Positions 19,174-28,519 are shown, counted from the stretch's first letter. The stretch: 54,996 nt of DNA from an uncultured Spirochaetaceae bacterium (GCA_902799665.1 CADCBK010000006.1:1-54996), one strand, 5' to 3'. Notes: generated by a model not told the origin, from the sequence alone. Program-made: numbers and translations.

Positions 19174-20964
19174 CTTTAAGTACTGGCTCTTGTTCGGATT
19201 CAAGGCGATGACTTGGCGCAAGTAATACTGGGCCTTGCGGTAGTCCTGCTTGGAAAAATAAATCTTGTACATTCTAAAAAGCGCGTCGGAGTTTCTTGGG
19301 TTGGCGATTACCGCCGAGCGCAAGTCCGAAAGCTGCGACGCCTCGTCGGAAGCCAAGAAGGAGCGCTGGTAAAGCAAAAAGCTTTTCATTGAAGACGAGG
19401 CGCCGCCCAACGCCGAATTGATGTAGCGCGAGGCCTGCGCGGACTTTCCCGTGGCGACCATGCTTTCAACGTAAAGCTGCGCCGCCTTCTCGTTGTTCGG
19501 CGACTTGTTGTAAAGCCCGGCCGCCTTTTCCCACGCCTCGGCGTAGTAGCCCAAGGCAAGGCAAATGCGGGTATGGGCGCAAATCGCGTCGATGGAAGGC
19601 GAAGAGGCGGCCATTATCTTTTTGCTGGAAGCGTAGGCCTCGCTCCACTTTCCTTCCTGCGCCAAAGTCTGTATCAAAAACGAAAGCGCCTGCTGGTTGT
19701 CAGGCTCCACCGCGAGCACTTGGTTGGCAAGCTCCGCGCCGCTTCTTTTTCCGATTGTCACTCCGCTCTCCCCCGCAAGCTCGGCCGCGGCCAAGAGCGC
19801 CTCAAGGTCGTTGGGATACAAGGAAAGCGCCTTTTCTATCGTGGAAACGGCAAGCGTCGCGTTTTTGTTCCACTCCTTTTGAACGCGGGCGCGCAAAAGA
19901 AGATAGTCCTTGGCGCTTGTGTTCGACTTTGCGTAAACGTCAAGCAATGAAGTGGCCTTAAGATACTCGCCGGTCGCGACAAAAATTTTGGCGCGGAACA
20001 AAACCATTTCCAAGTCGGCTGGATTTTGCTGCAAGGCCATCAAGGCGTAGCGCTCCGCGGTGTTGTAGTCTCCGCTGGCGTAGGCGTTGCGCGAAAGGAG
20101 CTTTAGGAGGTCTATGCTTGACGGATAAAGGACAATCAAATTGTCGGTGACGGCCTTGCTTTCCTCGTAGCGGCCAAGCGCGTTAAGGCAGGTGGCCAAA
20201 AGGTAATGGACTTCAAAGGCCTTGCTTTCTTGCGCGGCGACTTTCAGCAAGTCCACGGCCTCAGCGGCTCTGTTTGACTTTGAGCAAAGCAAGGCCAAGA
20301 GATAGTTGGCCAAAACGCTCTTTGGGCTAATGGCAAGCGCGGCCCTCAAGCGCTCTTCGGACTCAGGGTAATAGTCGCGGTTTGTGACAGGGCTTTTCAA
20401 CACAAGCGACGGAAGCGCGTTGGCCAAAAAATCTCCGTTGCCGGTGCTGGTGTCGTAGATTCCGTTTTTGGCAGCCTCGATGGCGCCTGTGTATACATTG
20501 CGGGCGGGAACGCTGGGCGCTTCCAGGTTAAGGCCCTGCGCCTGGCTGGGCCAAACAATCTTCAATGTCTCTACGATTATGTAGACCAAGACGCGCTCGT
20601 TTTCCTTGTAGTCGACCGAGAGTTTTTTCAGGCTTTCGTAAGCGGACAGCAAGGATTCGGGAGAGCCGTTTTGCGCTTGCTCCAAAACGCTCTTTGATAT
20701 GCCGGAAAAATATCCCGCGCCTTCGTTTTTGCTTCTGTCCACGTTTATCGCGGTGACTTCGCCAAGCTCCTCTTCGTCAACGGCCTGTTCCTGGCCTTTC
20801 TTGGACTTGCTCTTGCTGTCAGCCTTTTTTTTATCGCTTTTCTTTGAGGCCTTCGCCAAAAGCGCGGCCGGCTGAAAATCCTCCCCAGGATAATAGTCCG
20901 CGCAAAAGGCCATGCCTAAAAGAGAGAAAAGCGCTGTCAAAAGGCAAAGCAGCTTTTTGGGCAT
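19141..20964 (-). CDS. Exported TPR-repeat protein
   Basis: A 607-residue protein with a signal peptide (MPKKLLCLLTALFSLLGMAF) and a Lys/Ser-rich low-complexity stretch (residues 38-60). At least eight TPR units run over residues about 200-600, including LANYLLALLCSKSNRAAEAV. TPR arrays bind proteins, so a periplasmic scaffold is likely. The stop of the upstream membrane-protein gene abuts its start, so the two are co-transcribed. Confidence 0.8.
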   Translation of the reverse strand: MPKKLLCLLTALFSLLGMAFCADYYPGEDFQPAALLAKASKKSDKKKADSKSKSKKGQEQAVDEEELGEVTAINVDRSKNEGAGYFSGISKSVLEQAQNGSPESLLSAYESLKKLSVDYKENERVLVYIIVETLKIVWPSQAQGLNLEAPSVPARNVYTGAIEAAKNGIYDTSTGNGDFLANALPSLVLKSPVTNRDYYPESEERLRAALAISPKSVLANYLLALLCSKSNRAAEAVDLLKVAAQESKAFEVHYLLATCLNALGRYEESKAVTDNLIVLYPSSIDLLKLLSRNAYASGDYNTAERYALMALQQNPADLEMVLFRAKIFVATGEYLKATSLLDVYAKSNTSAKDYLLLRARVQKEWNKNATLAVSTIEKALSLYPNDLEALLAAAELAGESGVTIGKRSGAELANQVLAVEPDNQQALSFLIQTLAQEGKWSEAYASSKKIMAASSPSIDAICAHTRICLALGYYAEAWEKAAGLYNKSPNNEKAAQLYVESMVATGKSAQASRYINSALGGASSSMKSFLLYQRSFLASDEASQLSDLRSAVIANPRNSDALFRMYKIYFSKQDYRKAQYYLRQVIALNPNKSQYLKLNSDLDKLIR

Positions 20965-21561
20965 CTAGCAGTCTTCCTCCGAAAACAGGGAAGGCTCGTC
21001 GTCATCTTCCTGCATCGCGGGAAAGATATCCTTTGCCTTAAGGCGCGCGTAGTAAGCGGCTATGAGGGCGATTCCTCCGGCGATAAGAATGAAGGGCATG
21101 AAATACGAAAAGAAAACCCGCATCGGCATTTTAATTATTTTGAATGTGAACAAAAAGAAAAACGCGCCTAGAAAAGTAAGCGCCGCGGACGGAATCACAT
21201 AGAAAGTCCTGAACTTTTTGTAGTGGAAACGGCCCACGGGAAGAAGCGTCACTCCAAAAGCGACCACCACGATTGGCCAAAACTGCCTAAAATGCACTTC
21301 GCCAAGGCGCGCGTTCAAAAACAAGACGGCCAAAGAAAGCAGGCACAAGTTGACGGATATATAGAAAACCACGGAGCTTTGCGTCAAGAGCGAAACATAG
21401 ACCAACGCCGCCGTCACCAAGACCAAAGCGCAGTTAAGGACAAAATGATAGGTCTCCATCTTCGCGACCGGCGGCAAAAAAGCCATAACAATTCCCGCCA
21501 AAAAAAGAATAAGGCCCAGAGCCAACAGGATATTCTGAAATTTTCGATTGTCTTTAGCCAT
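20965..21561 (-). CDS. Multi-pass membrane protein of unknown function
   Basis: A 198-residue protein with about six hydrophobic helices and an acidic C-terminal tail ending DDDEPSLFSEEDC. I recognise no family. The second ATG (21561) is preferred over 21570 because the -10 TATAAT (21569-21574) overlaps the first ATG, so a transcript would begin at or near 21561. Translation would then be leaderless. Confidence 0.7.
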   Translation of the reverse strand: MAKDNRKFQNILLALGLILFLAGIVMAFLPPVAKMETYHFVLNCALVLVTAALVYVSLLTQSSVVFYISVNLCLLSLAVLFLNARLGEVHFRQFWPIVVVAFGVTLLPVGRFHYKKFRTFYVIPSAALTFLGAFFFLFTFKIIKMPMRVFFSYFMPFILIAGGIALIAAYYARLKAKDIFPAMQEDDDEPSLFSEEDC

Positions 21562-21568
21562 AAAGTCC

Positions 21569-21598
21569 ATTATAGCGCTTTTTGCGCAAGCCTTTCAA
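21569..21598 (-). promoter_or_regulatory. Promoter next to the start codon (leaderless candidate)
   Basis: TTGAAA (21593-21598), an 18-nt spacer and a perfect TATAAT (21569-21574) lie only 7 nt before the ATG at 21561. There is no room for a Shine-Dalgarno site. Confidence 0.65.
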
Positions 21599-21650
21599 GC
21601 GTAGGGCGCTTCCAAAGAACAGGCCCGCCAAGCGCTTTCAACCGGCTTTA

Positions 21651-21679
21651 TTGATAAAAAAGCCAAAATGCGCTAAAGT
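21651..21679 (+). promoter_or_regulatory. Promoter of the TPR lipoprotein operon
   Basis: TTGATA (21651-21656), a 17-nt spacer and TAAAGT (21674-21679) leave only 11 nt before the ATG at 21691, with no Shine-Dalgarno site. The expected 5' leader is about 5 nt. Confidence 0.6.
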
Positions 21680-21690
21680 TTCAATTTATA

Positions 21691-22743
21691 ATGAAGAAAA
21701 ACGCTATTTTTAGAACGGCGGCTTCTCTTTGCCTTGCCTGCGCGCTATTTTCTTGCGGAGGCGCGGGCGGCGGCAAAGCAAGGCAAGACAGGCAAATTCA
21801 AAGGGAACTTGAGGCTCTTTTGCAGGAATCCACGGCTTCCAGCGAAAACCGCCGCTATGCCATAATAAACAAAATTTCCACAAAATGGCTGGCCGACCAA
21901 AAATACAACGACTTGATTCTATACCTTACCGACCATGTCGAGCGCAACCCCGACGACAAGTACAACGCCTACTGGCTTTTGATGACCGCCTACGCCTATG
22001 TCCAAATGAGGCAAGACCGGGTGGCAGAATACTACTTTGAGCGCATCATAAAGAACTACCCCGACCTTAAGGTAAAGGACCAGTCGGTTCACTTTTTGTG
22101 CCTTGAGCGCTTGATTCAAATTTCCACCAACCACGAAAACCGCATCCAATACTTTAACACTTTGATAAACCGCTTTCCATCAAACGTAAGCATAACCGAA
22201 ATGTACGTCCGCCTTGCCCGCGAGTACGAGCAAATCGGCGAATGGACAAAGGCGCTAAAGACCTACACGCTGTTCTTGGAGCAGCCTGACGCAAGCTCTA
22301 TCCAAATCACCGACATGCACGACATCTACAACTACGCGCGAAACTTGATAGACTTCAACAACTCGCCGAAAAACTGGACTTTCAAAACCCTGGACGCCTT
22401 GGCAAACGCCGTAAAGGAAGCGATTGTCCGCTACCAGCCAAGAAAGCTTGACGAATACCGCTCAAAAGTCAATTTCTTCACCGTTTCGTGGCGGCAGGAC
22501 GACAGCATTCCGACAGGCTCGGTTGACTTCTCAATGCGCAACTATATGCATGGAAACAGGATTACCGTCACGGAGGAATTGATTCCCGGCCCCACAATCA
22601 ACGAGGCCTACTTAAAAAGCAAGGGCTGGACTCTTGCGGTTCCAACCTGGTATTTTTATTTTAGAAAAGTAAACTATCCGGCCAATCCGGACATTCACGG
22701 TACTTGGGAATGGGCAGGCATTTATATCGGCGAAATGATGTAA
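21691..22743 (+). CDS. TPR-containing lipoprotein
   Basis: A 350-residue predicted lipoprotein with lipobox LFSCGG near residue 22. TPR-like helices over residues about 40-200 include YNAYWLLMTAYAYVQMRQD and AREYEQIGEWTKALKTY. The C-terminal part is an aromatic-rich beta domain that I do not recognise. It is the first gene of an envelope operon with a lytic transglycosylase and an OmpA-like protein, so a role in cell-wall or outer-membrane assembly is plausible. Confidence 0.78.
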   Translation: MKKNAIFRTAASLCLACALFSCGGAGGGKARQDRQIQRELEALLQESTASSENRRYAIINKISTKWLADQKYNDLILYLTDHVERNPDDKYNAYWLLMTAYAYVQMRQDRVAEYYFERIIKNYPDLKVKDQSVHFLCLERLIQISTNHENRIQYFNTLINRFPSNVSITEMYVRLAREYEQIGEWTKALKTYTLFLEQPDASSIQITDMHDIYNYARNLIDFNNSPKNWTFKTLDALANAVKEAIVRYQPRKLDEYRSKVNFFTVSWRQDDSIPTGSVDFSMRNYMHGNRITVTEELIPGPTINEAYLKSKGWTLAVPTWYFYFRKVNYPANPDIHGTWEWAGIYIGEMM

Positions 22744-23816
22744 TCCGCTCGTGTCTTGGAACGCAAGACAAAAACCGTTTGTTCGAGCGGATTTTCCAAT
22801 TAACCGCTCGCGCAACGAGGCTCGCGGCTAATTGGAGCGTGATCATCATTGTTCTGGCGCTTGTTTGCGCGGCAAGCGCGTTCGCAAGCCCCGAGAACCA
22901 AAGCCTTGTCCAAGGCAAAAAAGCCGCGCCCCAAGAGTTCGCGCCCGAGGAATTTGTTTCCGAGCGCGGAGGAACGGGCTTTTACTTTGCAATCGACTTG
23001 CCTGGAGCCGACCGCGAGGAAGTCCTTCCATTTAAGGAACGCTGGCTTTCATCTTGGGGACGGGCGGAACTGAACTCCATCCTGGAAAACGGAAGCCAAT
23101 ACCGGCACTACGTCCGCCGCCGCTTGCAGGAGGAAGGGCTTCCCGCCTGCATAGAATACATTCCGGTCATCGAATCCAGCTACAAGCCTTTGGCCAAACC
23201 CGCCAGCGGAAAGTCCGTTGGCCTTTGGCAATTTATGGAAAACAGCGTTGAAAACTATCTTAGGCTTGACAAGTGGCTTGACGAGCGGCGCGACCCCTGG
23301 AAATCGACTGACGCCGCCATCAAAAAGCTAAAGGCCAACCACAAGCAGTTCGGCGATTGGCTTTTGGCCATCGCGGCCTACAATTGCGGGGCGGGCGCGG
23401 TCAGGCGGGCGCTGGCGAAAAGCCCGCAAAAAACTTTTTGGGCTTTGGCAGAGGCGAAGTTGATTCCCGGCCACGCCATCGCCTACGTTCCAAACCTTTT
23501 GGCGGTAAGCGACATAGCGCAAAACGCCGCTTGGTACAAGCTGGATTTGCCGGCGGCTTTTTACGACGCGGAAATCTACTCCCCCTACGACGACTTTGAC
23601 TACATAGAAACGAGGAACGCCATAAGCCTAAAGGCCTTGGCTTGCGAGCTTAGGATTGATGAAAAGGCCTTGCTGGCCCTAAACCCGGCGCTCCTTTACG
23701 AGGCCACGCCGGCGGGCGAAAGCTACGAATTGCGGCTTCCGCGCGGAATGAAGGCCAGCGCCGAGGACGCGATTTTTAATATTATGTTGAAGAAAAAAGA
23801 TGCCGATAACAATTAA
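22710..23816 (+). CDS. Lytic transglycosylase, MltD-like (SLT domain)
   Basis: A murein-cleaving enzyme. The SLT domain holds the catalytic Glu in YIPVIESSYKPLA, followed by SVGLWQFM and AIAAYNCGAGAVRRAL. The C-terminal 60 residues resemble a weak LysM-type carbohydrate-binding module. A signal peptide ends in VCAASAFA. The start is uncertain: the ATG at 22710 overlaps the upstream gene and gives a long leader; TTG 22779 or GTG 22839 give shorter ones. None has a clear Shine-Dalgarno site, and two inverted repeats cross this region. Confidence 0.85.
   Translation: MGRHLYRRNDVIRSCLGTQDKNRLFERIFQLTARATRLAANWSVIIIVLALVCAASAFASPENQSLVQGKKAAPQEFAPEEFVSERGGTGFYFAIDLPGADREEVLPFKERWLSSWGRAELNSILENGSQYRHYVRRRLQEEGLPACIEYIPVIESSYKPLAKPASGKSVGLWQFMENSVENYLRLDKWLDERRDPWKSTDAAIKKLKANHKQFGDWLLAIAAYNCGAGAVRRALAKSPQKTFWALAEAKLIPGHAIAYVPNLLAVSDIAQNAAWYKLDLPAAFYDAEIYSPYDDFDYIETRNAISLKALACELRIDEKALLALNPALLYEATPAGESYELRLPRGMKASAEDAIFNIMLKKKDADNN
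22742..22835. other. Two adjacent inverted repeats after the lipoprotein stop
   Basis: AATCCGCTCG (22742-22751) pairs with CGAGCGGATT (22784-22793) and encloses GTCTTG/CAAGAC. A second pair, CCAATTA/TAATTGG (22796-22802 and 22829-22835), follows. They overlap the possible N-terminus of the transglycosylase and may be a terminator or an RNA element that controls it. Confidence 0.55.
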
Positions 23817-23817
23817 G

Positions 23818-25191
23818 ATGAAAAAGAATTTTTGTTTTAGCGTAAAAAAAGCGGCGATGCTGGCCGCCGCGGCATTTTCCCTTTGCGCCATCCACGCCCA
23901 AAAAAGGCCTAACGACCCAAACGCTCCCCTAGCCTCAAAGAGCAAGATAAATTGGGTCGAAAAAAACTTCACTTCTAACGTCACGCTTGACGTTGACAAG
24001 GCGGGAATCCCGATGCCCAGCGGAAAAAATTCCGCGGTGAACATGGTCACAAGCCGCCTCCCCAACTTGATAAAAGACCCCCTTTTGACCCTTTACGTCG
24101 ATTCAAGCAGAACCTTGGGCGACTACATTTTGGAAAGAAAGATTTCTCTGCAGCAAATCACTGACATAATCGAATCGGGCAACAAGACTTTGGGCTATTT
24201 TGAGAACAAAAGCTTTTTGTTCAAGATGGACCACAAACTTAACTTGAACCAGGTTGGAAGCCTTTTTGTCCGCCACCAGTCGCCCTACTCGCGCAGAAAG
24301 TCAATCGACACAATATCCTCAAGAATCTATACGGGAATAATTATCGACGCGCGCGGAAAGCTTCCGGTTCACGGAGAATTTGTCGACGGCCAAGCCGCCC
24401 CTTGCCTCTTTCCCCGCGTCTGGAACGAAAAAATGGAAGTCGTTTACGAGCGCAACATGATGGAAAGCGCGGCCGCAAAGGAACAAAGCGTTTGCGGCTA
24501 CGATTGGAGCGACGACGAGAGCCGCTACCGTTCGCGCGTCGGCGCCGATCCAATCCACATCACGGCCAAGCAAATCTTTGGCCACAACAGAACCGACCTT
24601 GTAATAAGCGACGACGACGCGCTGCGCATTTTCTCCGTTCCGCAAAACGCCGAACTTCTAAAGTCCGGAAAAATCGTTCTTCTCTTGGACAAGGACGTAC
24701 TGATTCAAGACGTGGCCGCGCCTTTAAAAGACGATTCTTACTACACAGCTTACAGGAATGTCAAGCAATACCAGCTTAAAAAGCCTGGAGCCGACGCGAT
24801 TGACGACGGCCCTGACGGAATCCGCTTTACCTACAACTTAAAGTTCATCGCCGACAGCCCGGAACTCTTGCCGGAGGAACTTCCGCGCATCACGGAATTG
24901 GCGGACCTTCTTAAGGAGGCGCTAAGCGACAACTCGTTCACGATTTTTGTCGCCGGCCACACAGCCGACATCGGCCAGCCCGAAAACCAAATGCGCCTTT
25001 CAATCGACAGAACGCAGACAATCATCGCGCTTTTAATAGAGCAGGGAATTGACAAAAACCTCTTTAGCTACCGCGGCTACGGCGAAACCGATCCAGTGGG
25101 CGACAACAGCACAAAAGAAGGCCGCGCCAAAAACCGCCGCGTAGTAATTACACTTCGCCCGCGCCAGACTTACATTCAAAGAAGCTGGTAA
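23818..25191 (+). CDS. OmpA-family outer-membrane-associated protein
   Basis: A 457-residue exported protein. A signal peptide (MKKNFCFSVKKAAMLAAAAF) is followed by a beta-rich region and a C-terminal OmpA-like peptidoglycan-binding domain: AGHTADIGQPENQMRLSIDR, then FSYRGYGETDPV and GRAKNRRVVI. Such domains tie the outer membrane to murein. The start at 23818 is preferred because it gives a standard signal peptide and lies 1 nt after the transglycosylase stop; 23800 is an alternative. Confidence 0.88.
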   Translation: MKKNFCFSVKKAAMLAAAAFSLCAIHAQKRPNDPNAPLASKSKINWVEKNFTSNVTLDVDKAGIPMPSGKNSAVNMVTSRLPNLIKDPLLTLYVDSSRTLGDYILERKISLQQITDIIESGNKTLGYFENKSFLFKMDHKLNLNQVGSLFVRHQSPYSRRKSIDTISSRIYTGIIIDARGKLPVHGEFVDGQAAPCLFPRVWNEKMEVVYERNMMESAAAKEQSVCGYDWSDDESRYRSRVGADPIHITAKQIFGHNRTDLVISDDDALRIFSVPQNAELLKSGKIVLLLDKDVLIQDVAAPLKDDSYYTAYRNVKQYQLKKPGADAIDDGPDGIRFTYNLKFIADSPELLPEELPRITELADLLKEALSDNSFTIFVAGHTADIGQPENQMRLSIDRTQTIIALLIEQGIDKNLFSYRGYGETDPVGDNSTKEGRAKNRRVVITLRPRQTYIQRSW

Positions 25192-25240
25192 TAAAAATGT
25201 TCGAAAGCCTAAGACTGCGGCGCGAAAACCACTTCAAAGG

Positions 25241-26428
25241 CTAAGACTGCGCGGCCGCAAACTCAGGCGGGAGCGGAGCCTCAAAACGCAGGAGCTCGCC
25301 GCTTACTGGATGCGGCAATTCCAGGCTAAGCGCGTGCAAAAAAATCCGTTCCACCGCGCGGCCGCCGTACAATTGGTCTCCCAAAATCGGAAGTCCCCTT
25401 TGGCTAAGGTGAACGCGGATTTGGTGGGTGCGGCCTGTAAAAAGCTCCGCTTGGACAAAGAGGCGGCCGTCCTTTTCATCTAAAACCTTAAAGTCTGTCC
25501 GCGCGAATTTTCCGCCCTTTTCTTTTGGCACAAAGCCCCACTTGGCCGCCTGGCTCTTTAGCGACACGCGGCCCAAATAGTTTTGGACGGAAAAGTTGTC
25601 GCCGACACGAAGATTGTTCGCAAGCCTAAGACCTGCGCCCGCGCTTTTTGGCTTAAAATCGATTGCAGCGCCTGAACCGTTTGCAAGACCATAACTTCCG
25701 GCCGGTTCGCAAACCGCAACGTAAATCTTCTTTGCAGCGCGTTCCTCTCCCGCGTCCCCAGCCTCGGACGAGTCAAAGGCCTTAAAAAGCGCGGCGTTGG
25801 CGGCCCTTTGCTTTGAGAACAAAATCACGCCGCTAGTGTCGCGGTCAAGCCGGTGGACAACGCCGCAGTATGGCGGATTTTTGTCAAGGCCGATTTTTTT
25901 ATGCAAGTAGCGGATCACCGCCGCGCGCAAATTGTCGCGGTCTTGGACAAACGTAGGCTCGGTCGGAAAGCGCGGCGGCTTGTTGACTACGATTATCGCT
26001 TCGTCCTCGTATAAAACGCGCGATTCGTCCAGCTCAAATTTTATGTCGTCGTTGGGCCTTTCGTAAAAGAATTTTTCCTGGTCGTAAAGAACTTTTACCC
26101 GCGCGTTTTTTTTAAGGATAAAGGCCGGGTTCTTGCAAACAAAAAAGCCGCCGCGCGCGTTTTGGGCTTGCGAAGCCTTTTTTTCGCCGCCGTCTTTGGC
26201 TTGCGAAGCCTTGCGGTCCGGCGAAGGAGCGACCATGACGTTCCCGCTAAAGAGCAAGCGGCGGATCTTGGAATTGCTAAGCGCGGCTTTTTCGCAGGCG
26301 GCGTTTTGGCCTTGAACACAGTCCGCGCGGGCGGCGCCTTGGCCTTGCAAAGCCTTGGGCAATTCCCGGCGCAAAAAGTCGTTTAGGGTCGCCGCGCTTT
26401 GAACGGTCAAAAGGATTTCTTGGCTCAT
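25241..26428 (-). CDS. RluA-family 23S rRNA pseudouridine synthase
   Basis: A 395-residue enzyme that isomerises uridine in rRNA. The catalytic Asp lies in VVHRLDRDTSGV (about residue 194), with further motifs VNKPPRFPTEPT and GRTHQIRVHLS. An N-terminal S4-like domain is interrupted near residue 70 by a low-complexity insert made of repeated KASQA units. It overlaps the upstream gene by 4 nt (ATGA coupling). Its substrate site (RluC or RluD type) cannot be set from the sequence. Confidence 0.9.
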   Translation of the reverse strand: MSQEILLTVQSAATLNDFLRRELPKALQGQGAARADCVQGQNAACEKAALSNSKIRRLLFSGNVMVAPSPDRKASQAKDGGEKKASQAQNARGGFFVCKNPAFILKKNARVKVLYDQEKFFYERPNDDIKFELDESRVLYEDEAIIVVNKPPRFPTEPTFVQDRDNLRAAVIRYLHKKIGLDKNPPYCGVVHRLDRDTSGVILFSKQRAANAALFKAFDSSEAGDAGEERAAKKIYVAVCEPAGSYGLANGSGAAIDFKPKSAGAGLRLANNLRVGDNFSVQNYLGRVSLKSQAAKWGFVPKEKGGKFARTDFKVLDEKDGRLFVQAELFTGRTHQIRVHLSQRGLPILGDQLYGGRAVERIFLHALSLELPHPVSGELLRFEAPLPPEFAAAQS

Positions 26429-27405
26429 ATAAACTTATAGTCGGGTTCGCCGTTGGCCACGCAGATTTTTACGCGGCAGTCTTCCATGCAGACGTTTTCC
26501 TCAAAGGCCGCTATGTCAAAGGCCGCGGGGCTCATCAAATCGTCGGGGTTAAAGCTCAGCTTTAGCTCCGTTTCCTCGCCCTCGCCTTCCAAGCGCGAAA
26601 AGGCTCCGTTTATCCTTACCAAGTCGACGGCGACAGGAAGCAAGCGCTCCAAGCGCTTTTCGGAATACTTTTCCTCCAAAAAAACGACTTGCATTTTTTC
26701 GATTTCTTTGTGGCTTGCGTCCAAAATCTTTTTGCGCGACTCATAGCCGCAATTGTTGCATCTCTGCCATTCGGCAAAGTCTGAAAAGAATTTTGACGGA
26801 GCGATTTTAAGCGGCTTTAAAACCGAATTGAACCAAGGAACCGCGCGGCCTTCCGAATAAAAAACATTTATCGCAAAAGCGACGTCGCGCGCCCACGTTA
26901 TGTCCTGGCTTGAAAAAATCGCGGTGCTCTTGGCCTCCTTTTTGTCGGAGAACAGTTGCTCAAAGTCAATGTGGTTTGGATAAAGCGGAAGGGCAAAGTC
27001 AATGCGGTCCCGGAAACCTTTTATCGAATCCCCTTCGGAGAGCGCGTAGTCCATCAAAAAGCCAAAGACGATTCCAGCGTTGTTCAAGAGCGCGGCTTTT
27101 TTTGAAAAAAGCTTTTTGTCCAAAAAGAATTTTTTTCCGGCCTCTCCGCGCATAATCACGTCAAGCGAGCAAAAAAGGTTTTGCAAAAGTCCGATTATTT
27201 CAGAGTCGATGATTTCGGCCTTTGCGGGAATTGAATAGTAAACGTCGGGAGCGAAGCGCGCGGCCTTTTTTAAAAAGCCGGCCAGCTCCTTTTTGTCGGA
27301 GGAAAAGCGCCTGTCATGCAAAGCGAATTCCGTTATGCCCCTTTTAGCGAAAGACGCCAATTCAGAGTCTATGTTTGAAAGGTCAAAATTGTATTCGCTT
27401 TGCAA
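26425..27405 (-). CDS. Radical-SAM-like barrel protein without the cluster motif
   Basis: A 326-residue protein. GITEFALHDRRF, FCSLDVIMRGEAG and FGFLMDYALSEGD followed by LYPNHIDFEQL resemble the middle part of B12-type radical SAM enzymes. No CxxxCxxC motif is present, and the sequence begins where that barrel would normally be well under way. The start is a TTG at 27405 with no clear Shine-Dalgarno site, 17 nt after asnA. A CNNCGYE pair near residue 217 might bind a metal. It is likely a degenerate paralogue; function unknown. Confidence 0.6.
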   Translation of the reverse strand: MQSEYNFDLSNIDSELASFAKRGITEFALHDRRFSSDKKELAGFLKKAARFAPDVYYSIPAKAEIIDSEIIGLLQNLFCSLDVIMRGEAGKKFFLDKKLFSKKAALLNNAGIVFGFLMDYALSEGDSIKGFRDRIDFALPLYPNHIDFEQLFSDKKEAKSTAIFSSQDITWARDVAFAINVFYSEGRAVPWFNSVLKPLKIAPSKFFSDFAEWQRCNNCGYESRKKILDASHKEIEKMQVVFLEEKYSEKRLERLLPVAVDLVRINGAFSRLEGEGEETELKLSFNPDDLMSPAAFDIAAFEENVCMEDCRVKICVANGEPDYKFI

Positions 27406-27422
27406 GATTTTTCTCGCGCCGC

Positions 27423-28469
27423 CTAGTTAAGCTGCAAAAGCTTTATGCCGCGCTTTTTGCAGTCGGCAAGAATTTCATCGGACCAAATGCTAACCTGCGT
27501 TTCGCCGATGTGCGCCTTTTTAAGAAGGAACATGCACAAGCGCGACTGGCCGATTCCGCCGCCCAAGGTTTGGGTAAGCTGGCCTTTTAGCAATTTGGAA
27601 TGGAACATCAATTTTTCGCGGTCCTCGCAGCCGCGCTCCTTTAGCTGGGCCTTAAGGGATTCGGGCGAGACGCGGATTCCCATCGAGCTAAGCTCAAAGG
27701 GCTGCTGCAAAAGTTCGTTCCAAACGATGATGTCGCCGTTCAAGCCCTTGTGGCCGTCGCCGGTCTCTGTAATCCAGTCGTCGTAGTCGGGCGCGCGGCC
27801 GTCGTGCGGCTTTCCGTCGTCAAGCGCGGCTCCGATTCCGGTGATGAAAATCGCGCCGTATTTTTTGGCGGCCTCGCGCTCGCGCTCTTTTGGCGTAAGG
27901 TTGGGGAACTCGCGCTGCAAGTCGTCGCTGAACAAAAATTTAATGTTCTCGGGCAGAGTGGGCTTTAGTTTTGGATAAAAGTCGTACACATAGAATTCCG
28001 CCCGCTTGATGCAGCGGTAAACTTTCTTCACTATTTCGTGCAAGTAGAAAACCGTTCGGTCAACGTCCTTTATCGCCATTTCCCAGTCCCACTGGTCAAC
28101 GTACAAAGAATGCAGCGCGTCCATGTCGTCGTCGGGACGGATAGCGTTCATGTCGGTGTAGATTCCAAAGCCGGGCTCAAGCCCCAGCTCGGTCACCTTA
28201 AGGCGCTTCCACTTGGCCAAAGACTGGACGATCTCCAGCTTTTGGTCGCCAAGCGTCTTTACCGGAAAGCGGACGGGCCGCTCCACTCCGTTAAGGTCGT
28301 CGTTTACGCCGGTTCCGCTCCTAACAAAAAGCGGCGCGGTCACGCGGGTCAAATTCAATTCTGTTGAAAGGGCTGTTTGAAAAAAGTTCTTCAAAAGAAC
28401 AATCGCGTGTTCAGTTTCTTTTTCGCCAATGATCGGCTTGTAGTTTTTTGGGTATGCTTCCTTACTCAT
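27423..28469 (-). CDS. asnA: Aspartate-ammonia ligase (asparagine synthetase A)
   Basis: A 348-residue enzyme that forms asparagine from aspartate, ammonia and ATP. It is related to class II aminoacyl-tRNA synthetases and shows family blocks VTAPLFVRSGTGVNDDLNG, SLYVDQWDWE and TQTLGGGIGQSRLCM. Length matches the family. Its own promoter and an AGGA Shine-Dalgarno site are present. Confidence 0.96.
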   Translation of the reverse strand: MSKEAYPKNYKPIIGEKETEHAIVLLKNFFQTALSTELNLTRVTAPLFVRSGTGVNDDLNGVERPVRFPVKTLGDQKLEIVQSLAKWKRLKVTELGLEPGFGIYTDMNAIRPDDDMDALHSLYVDQWDWEMAIKDVDRTVFYLHEIVKKVYRCIKRAEFYVYDFYPKLKPTLPENIKFLFSDDLQREFPNLTPKEREREAAKKYGAIFITGIGAALDDGKPHDGRAPDYDDWITETGDGHKGLNGDIIVWNELLQQPFELSSMGIRVSPESLKAQLKERGCEDREKLMFHSKLLKGQLTQTLGGGIGQSRLCMFLLKKAHIGETQVSIWSDEILADCKKRGIKLLQLN

Positions 28470-28490
28470 AGTCGGTTTCCTAGTGGGAAC

Positions 28491-28519
28491 ATTCTAGCGC
28501 TAATCAAGCAAAACGGCAA
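28491..28519 (-). promoter_or_regulatory. Promoter of asnA
   Basis: TTGCCG (28514-28519), a 17-nt spacer and TAGAAT (28491-28496), with a 21-nt leader. Confidence 0.5.
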
